Below are positions 4,601 to 8,940 of a stretch of 8,940 nucleotides of DNA, piece by piece (within the stretch, counting starts at the first letter, position 1; every line of letters starts with the position of its first letter). The stretch covers positions 1 to 8,940 of the forward strand of contig CAYNWG010000041.1 of the NCBI GenBank assembly GCA_964400865.1, given 5' to 3'. The position numbers and the translations under genes are program-made. Source of the stretch: DAOQVB01 sp964400865. Lineage in GTDB: Bacteria > Patescibacteriota > Microgenomatia > UBA1400 > PJMF01. Under the pieces are notes generated by a model. That model was not told the origin of the DNA. It was given only the letters and a program-made list of their open reading frames with translations, and searched no databases.

Positions 4601-6427
4601 ATGAAAAGAGTACTTAGTGTTGTTGGTGTTGGAATGCTACTAGCGGTTGGCCTTCTCACTCAAGCGTCACCAGCTTTAGCCGCTATCCAGTCCTTAACTG
4701 GTCAAGCCGGGGTGATGAATACTGGTGGAGCGGTGCACTTCACGAATTATGAGAGTAATGTGTCTGTGGATACGCAGACTGGTATCATGAGTGGGTATGC
4801 CTGGTTAGATGACCTGGGTTGGGTAGCGTTTGGTACTGAAGACAATGATCAGGGACCTGTAACTGTTGACTTAGTCACAGGTGCTCTAACTGGCAAAGCT
4901 AAGGTGGTTAATACAGCCGGGTATCTGGATTTCACGAACTTTGAGAGTAATGTGGTGATAGACCTAGACTCAGGGGTGTTCTCTGGGTTTGTTTGGTCTG
5001 AAGATGTGGGCTGGATTGACTTTGGTAACCCAGGAGTTACTACTGGGGCGGCCTTTGATCTCAATGCACCTGTGATTATTCTTGACTCATTAGGATCTCC
5101 CACTTCCAATTCCTCTCCACCCGTGACTGGTCTGGTCACCGATGCTCTAGGTACCATCACCTCAGTTGATTACCAAGTGGATAGTACCACCGGGACTTGG
5201 TTGGCTTGTGTGGCGGATGATGGTGTTTTTGATAATAGTAGTGAAGCCTTCACCTGTGCCCTTAGTATGTCTCTTGCTGATGGATCTCACACTATTTATA
5301 TTAGAGCCACAGACAATGACAGTAATACCACTCTAGCAGGAGCTGAAGTGACCGTAGGCGTGACAGTAGACACGACTCCCCCTAAGAAAGACTATGCTCA
5401 GATTGACTCTGCTACTGGTCAGGAGTTTATTAAGACCTTCAAACAGACCAATTTGAACAACATGAACGTAGTGGGTGATACTCACATGCCTCAGTTCTGT
5501 TTTACCAGAGCTTATGATGAGGGAGTTGGTTTATCTCATTACACGATTGTGGTTAACAACCAAGATTACCTATCAAACATCCCTTATGTTCAACCACCTG
5601 TGGGAGATAATGGTGACACCAGACAAGATGGTGAATCTGTAATCAAAGAAAACAATACTTGGTACCTCAAGTACCATCTCTACAATCAAGTATCAAAACA
5701 ACAAGAGATCTGTGCCTATGGTAAGACCGATGCTCACTACTTAGATGCTGGTGTACATTCTTGGTTTGTGAAAGCAGTAGACAAAGCAGGTAACTCCACT
5801 CAAACTGATACCAATCGTTTTCTAGTCATGACTAACCAAGGTACTTACCAGAAACCTAGTCAATCAGTCTGGTTTCCTCTCTCACTCCTGCAAGTTGGGA
5901 ACAGAACCAATCTAACTACCTATTCTACCACTACTCCTGAACTCTTTACTGTAGATACTAAACCTCTTCTCTTTTCAGACTCTACTCCCACTCTTTATGG
6001 CATTGCTCCAGTAGGAGCTACTATCAACCTAACCATATACCAAGACTCAACTGATGAAGTAGGTAATACCAATAGACAACAAGTCACTACTCTTTCAACT
6101 ACCTCCAACTCTTCATCTGAGTGGGGAGTCAACCTAGAGACACTTCTTACTACTGGTACCTACTACCTAACCATTCAATCATCTGACTCTTCTGACAACT
6201 TTGCCATACTTAAAGACATTCCTATTCAACTAAGTAACTCCACAACTGCATCTCTACCAGTCAACAATGTTGATGATACAGAAGTGTTAGGTGCTAATGA
6301 TCAAGAAGCCAATTGGGAAGAGGTAGATCCATCCCCGACAACCAAACAGGCGAATCCTGCGCCTATCACACCCACACCCAGTCCTTCTCCCCAACCCAAG
6401 TGGTGGCAGTTTTGGAAGTGGTTTTAA
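4601..6427 (+). CDS. Large secreted surface protein with GW-type repeats, Ig-like domains and Trp-rich tail
   Basis: This is a 608-residue exported protein. Residues 1-27 are a classic Sec signal peptide (MKRV, hydrophobic core, ALA before A28). Two related units follow with a 64-residue period (about 42-78 and 106-142): each has FTN(Y/F)ESNV and ends W..D.GW..FG, and they stay similar at DNA level (TGAGAGTAATGTG in both). The region to about 275 and that around VHSWFVKAVDKAGNST look like Ig-like beta-sandwich domains with spaced Cys residues. A Thr/Ser-rich stretch and a Pro-rich linker (PITPTPSPSPQP) lead to the extreme C-terminus KWWQFWKWF. No LPXTG or membrane anchor is seen. It is probably cell-surface or adhesive; the specific role is not recognisable. 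Alternative in-frame starts are 4592, 4595 and 4553; 4601 gives the best signal peptide and fits the promoter. It is divergent from the DGR reverse transcriptase and contains no VR copy. Confidence 0.82.
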   Translation: MKRVLSVVGVGMLLAVGLLTQASPALAAIQSLTGQAGVMNTGGAVHFTNYESNVSVDTQTGIMSGYAWLDDLGWVAFGTEDNDQGPVTVDLVTGALTGKAKVVNTAGYLDFTNFESNVVIDLDSGVFSGFVWSEDVGWIDFGNPGVTTGAAFDLNAPVIILDSLGSPTSNSSPPVTGLVTDALGTITSVDYQVDSTTGTWLACVADDGVFDNSSEAFTCALSMSLADGSHTIYIRATDNDSNTTLAGAEVTVGVTVDTTPPKKDYAQIDSATGQEFIKTFKQTNLNNMNVVGDTHMPQFCFTRAYDEGVGLSHYTIVVNNQDYLSNIPYVQPPVGDNGDTRQDGESVIKENNTWYLKYHLYNQVSKQQEICAYGKTDAHYLDAGVHSWFVKAVDKAGNSTQTDTNRFLVMTNQGTYQKPSQSVWFPLSLLQVGNRTNLTTYSTTTPELFTVDTKPLLFSDSTPTLYGIAPVGATINLTIYQDSTDEVGNTNRQQVTTLSTTSNSSSEWGVNLETLLTTGTYYLTIQSSDSSDNFAILKDIPIQLSNSTTASLPVNNVDDTEVLGANDQEANWEEVDPSPTTKQANPAPITPTPSPSPQPKWWQFWKWF

Positions 6428-8940
6428 CTACTCCCCTTCCCCCTCCAGCTGTTTGAAGGTCAGTGCCACGGCCACGACTTGGTCGCCTGGTTTGGGGCGC
6501 ATTAAAATAACGCCCTGAGTGGGTCTTGATAAGACAGGGATCGATTTCTTTGTCATGGGTAGCTTGATGGTAATGCCCTCTCTGGTGGTAATTACCACGT
6601 CTTTGTGATCAGCTTCTACCAATCTAGCAGAAGCAACAGGACCGGTTTTGGTAGTGATATCTGAGACTTTTACTCCCATGCCGGTGCGTTTTTGACTCGG
6701 ATACTGACTAAGAACCGTTCTCTTACCAAGACCTCTTTCGGTAATTACTAACAAAGCTGGCTCCTCTGAGCTACCGGCCAACTTCGCCATTTCTGGAGTC
6801 ACTGTTTCTACTCCCACTACGTAATCATCTGATTTAAGCGTGATTCCCTTAACACCCTTGGTGTCTCGGTTGGAAGTTTTGACTTCATCTTCGCTAAAAC
6901 GAATGACTTTCCCCTGATGAGAAATCATCAAGATGTCATCACTACCGCCAGTAAGAGTGCTGCGAACCAATTTGTCATCATCATTGAGAATAATTGCGAT
7001 AATGCCGGTTTGTCTAATATTTTGGTAGAGGGCAACTGCGCTCTTTTTGACTAAGCCTTTTTTAGTAGTCAAGGTGATGAATTTTTCTTTATCTGCTTCT
7101 TCATCAATAATCAACAAAGATTGAACCGTTTCGTCTGGTTGTAAGCTGAGTAGATTCACGATCGCAGTGCCTTTGGCCTGACGATTGGCTTGTGGAATAT
7201 CGAAAGCTCTCATTTTGAAAACTTTGCCCTGGTTCGTAAAAAGCAATAATGTATCGTGAGTTTTTGCGACTAGCAGGGTTTTAACTATATCTTCATCCCT
7301 CATTTTCAGACCCACGCTCCCCTTCCCTCCTCTTGATTGAGAACGGAAAGCCCCGGGCTCGAGGCGTTTAATATAACCGCTCTCAGTTAGAGTTATAACC
7401 GTCGGTTCATTGGGGACTAGGTCCTCTTCGCTGAATTCCCCAATCTTGCCTTTAATTAATTGGGTTTTACGTTCATCACCATAGAGAGCCTTCAAATCGT
7501 GAGTTTCCTGTTTGACAACGGCTAAAATTTCAACTGGATTCTGTAAGAGTAAAAGTAAGCGATCGATTACTTCTTGTAGCTGTTTGTACTCGTCTTCTAT
7601 TTTTTGTCGTTCGAGGGCAGCCAAACGCTTGAGTTGCATTTCCAAAATGGCCTGAGCCTGAATTTCACTTAGGCCAAATTTCGTCATCAACGCTAGTTTG
7701 GCAGCATCGGTATCAGCTGATTTTCTAATCGTATCAATCACTTCATCTAAGTTGTTGAGCGCAATGAGCAAGCCTTCCAAAATATGAGCTCGGTCGCGAG
7801 CCTCGGCCAATTCATATTGGCAACGTTTGGTGACAACTAATTGGCGATGAGCAATAAACTCAGTAATTATTTGTTTGATATTCATTAGTTGAGGAATACC
7901 TTCGGAGTTGAGCGCGACCATGTTCATGGGGAAACTCGATTGCAACTCAGAATATTTGAACAGCTTATTCAGAACCACTTTGGGTCGCGCATCACGTTTG
8001 AGATCGATAGTAATCTGCATGCCAACTCGATCTGAGTCATCATTGAGATCCCTAATACCCAAAATCTTTTTGTCTCTTACTAGGTCGGCAATTTTCATCA
8101 ACAATCGAGCTTTGTTAACTTGATATGGTAATTCGGTAATGATAATTTGAAAACCTTTGGGACCTTCTTCAATGCTGGCTTTAGCCCGGACGACTACTCT
8201 CCCCTTTCCTGTCTTGTAGCCTTCTTTAATTGCAGCAAAATCATACATAATACCACCAGTGGGAAAATCTGGTCCCTTGATGTGGTTCATGATGTCATCA
8301 ACCGTGGCTTCTGAACGGAAAATACCGGCTAAAGTCGCTGCTTCCATCGCCAATGTTTTATCGATCAAGATATGTTTTTCAGCAATCTCTTTTGGAACTT
8401 TAGTTATCATTGGTTCAGCGGTAGTTCCAGATTCCAGTTCGGCCAATTCTGCTTTGCCCTGCTCTATCACAGAAATAATTGCATCACAGACCTCATTGAG
8501 ATTATGTGGTGGAATTTTGGTGGCCATACCCACTGCAATACCTTCCGAGCCCATCAGTAGTAGATTGGGCAATTTGGCTGGTAAGACAAGTGGTTCTTGG
8601 AGTGAGCCATCAAAGTTATCAGTAAATGGGACGGTTTTTTTGTCAAGATCAACGAGAATTTCTGAACTAATTTTTGCTAGACGAGCTTCGGTATACCGCA
8701 TGGCAGCAGGACTATCCCCATCAACCGAACCAAAGTTACCCTGACCATCAACTAACATATACCGCATGCTAAAGTCTTGAGCTAGACGAACTAAGGCCAT
8801 GTAAACCGATGAGTCACCGTGTGGGTGGTATTTACCTAAAACGTCTCCAACAATGCGAGCGCTTTTTTTGTAGGAACTGGAGTGGTGGATGCCGGATTTG
8901 TACATGGAGTACAAAATCCGGCGATGAACTGGTTTGAGCC
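6428..8940 (-). CDS. gyrA: DNA gyrase subunit A (5' end outside window)
   Basis: This is the breakage-reunion subunit of type IIA topoisomerase, which with GyrB introduces negative supercoils using ATP. 836 residues are visible; the open frame runs off the right edge (LKPVHRRILYSMYK is the first part seen), and alignment to E. coli numbering shows about 40 residues missing. Visible: the QRDR helix in KYHPHGDSSVYMALVRLAQD, VDGQGNFGSVDGD, and RYTE with the catalytic tyrosine (equivalent of Tyr122) and its arginine. The coiled-coil region follows (ALERQKIEDEYKQL), then the C-terminal beta-pinwheel with repeated short 'GxV..' blades. QSRGGKG (7319-7339) is a near match to the GyrA box QRRGGKG, which separates it from ParC. 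The QRDR residue equal to Asp87 is Met. The gene ends with TAG directly against the convergent surface-protein stop, with no space for a terminator. Confidence 0.95.
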   Translation of the reverse strand, partial: LKPVHRRILYSMYKSGIHHSSSYKKSARIVGDVLGKYHPHGDSSVYMALVRLAQDFSMRYMLVDGQGNFGSVDGDSPAAMRYTEARLAKISSEILVDLDKKTVPFTDNFDGSLQEPLVLPAKLPNLLLMGSEGIAVGMATKIPPHNLNEVCDAIISVIEQGKAELAELESGTTAEPMITKVPKEIAEKHILIDKTLAMEAATLAGIFRSEATVDDIMNHIKGPDFPTGGIMYDFAAIKEGYKTGKGRVVVRAKASIEEGPKGFQIIITELPYQVNKARLLMKIADLVRDKKILGIRDLNDDSDRVGMQITIDLKRDARPKVVLNKLFKYSELQSSFPMNMVALNSEGIPQLMNIKQIITEFIAHRQLVVTKRCQYELAEARDRAHILEGLLIALNNLDEVIDTIRKSADTDAAKLALMTKFGLSEIQAQAILEMQLKRLAALERQKIEDEYKQLQEVIDRLLLLLQNPVEILAVVKQETHDLKALYGDERKTQLIKGKIGEFSEEDLVPNEPTVITLTESGYIKRLEPGAFRSQSRGGKGSVGLKMRDEDIVKTLLVAKTHDTLLLFTNQGKVFKMRAFDIPQANRQAKGTAIVNLLSLQPDETVQSLLIIDEEADKEKFITLTTKKGLVKKSAVALYQNIRQTGIIAIILNDDDKLVRSTLTGGSDDILMISHQGKVIRFSEDEVKTSNRDTKGVKGITLKSDDYVVGVETVTPEMAKLAGSSEEPALLVITERGLGKRTVLSQYPSQKRTGMGVKVSDITTKTGPVASARLVEADHKDVVITTREGITIKLPMTKKSIPVLSRPTQGVILMRPKPGDQVVAVALTFKQLEGEGE
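6430..6447 (+). repeat. 18-bp direct repeat, right copy, within the gyrA 3' end
   Basis: This is the exact second copy of the sequence at 1556-1573, in the same orientation. Here it encodes, on the - strand, the last residues of GyrA (LEGEGE) and reaches into its stop codon. If the DGR cassette inserted at this site, this copy would be the one that keeps gyrA whole. Confidence 0.5.

Noticed and set aside
4849..5160. 103-codon - strand open frame inside the surface-protein gene
   Set aside because: It is antisense to the repeat region of a clearly secreted protein and shows no domain or start signal.
8259..8744. 161-codon open frame on the + strand inside gyrA
   Set aside because: It is antisense to well-conserved GyrA sequence, resembles no known family and lacks a ribosome site. 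Other + frames in gyrA were dropped for the same reason.
1..8940. CRISPR array, insertion sequence with transposase, or phage genes
   Set aside because: There are no regularly spaced repeats and no transposase, integrase or phage structural gene in any frame.

Overview
The window looks like a piece of a small, streamlined bacterial genome, most probably from the candidate phyla radiation (Patescibacteria). This is an inference. It rests on a diversity-generating retroelement (DGR) beside exported cell-surface genes, the Gly-Trp-rich 'W..D.GW..FG' repeats of the surface protein, very tight gene packing, and -10 elements lying almost on top of start codons. No rRNA or other phylogenetic marker was available for placement, apart from a partial gyrA and one tRNA.

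Layout, left to right. A tRNA-Ala(GGC) with an extended -10 promoter lies at 126-199. At 364-1524 (+) is a AAA ATPase/DUF4143 protein, preceded by a perfect palindrome that covers its -35 box. From 1602 to 4514 is a complete DGR. It consists of an exported DUF1566/C-type-lectin-like target protein (1602-2459, +) whose last 43 codons are the variable repeat (VR, 2328-2457); GC-rich hairpins just downstream; a structured-looking leader (about 2579-2811); the template repeat (TR, 2812-2941, +); and, on the opposite strand, the accessory factor Avd (2987-3361) and the reverse transcriptase (3270-4514). Divergent from the reverse transcriptase is a long secreted, multidomain surface protein with a Trp-rich C-terminus (4601-6427, +). 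Its stop codon abuts the stop of a convergent gyrA (6428-8940, -), whose first ~40 codons are off the right edge.

The DGR is the main system here. TR and VR differ at 19 of 130 positions, and every difference is at a TR adenine (10 A to T, 8 A to G, 1 A to C). This is the signature of adenine-specific mutagenic retrohoming. The changed bases alter 14 codons, mostly Asn AAC, and none creates a stop. The expected mechanism is that the reverse transcriptase with Avd copies TR RNA, misincorporates at adenines, and replaces VR, so the displayed protein varies its binding face. The unusual point is polarity: VR and TR read on the + strand, while avd and the reverse transcriptase read on the - strand towards them, so TR RNA cannot come from the reverse-transcriptase transcript. 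An exact 18-bp direct repeat, at 1556-1573 and at the 3' end of gyrA (6430-6447), brackets the DGR plus the surface protein and may mark the limits of a transferred cassette.
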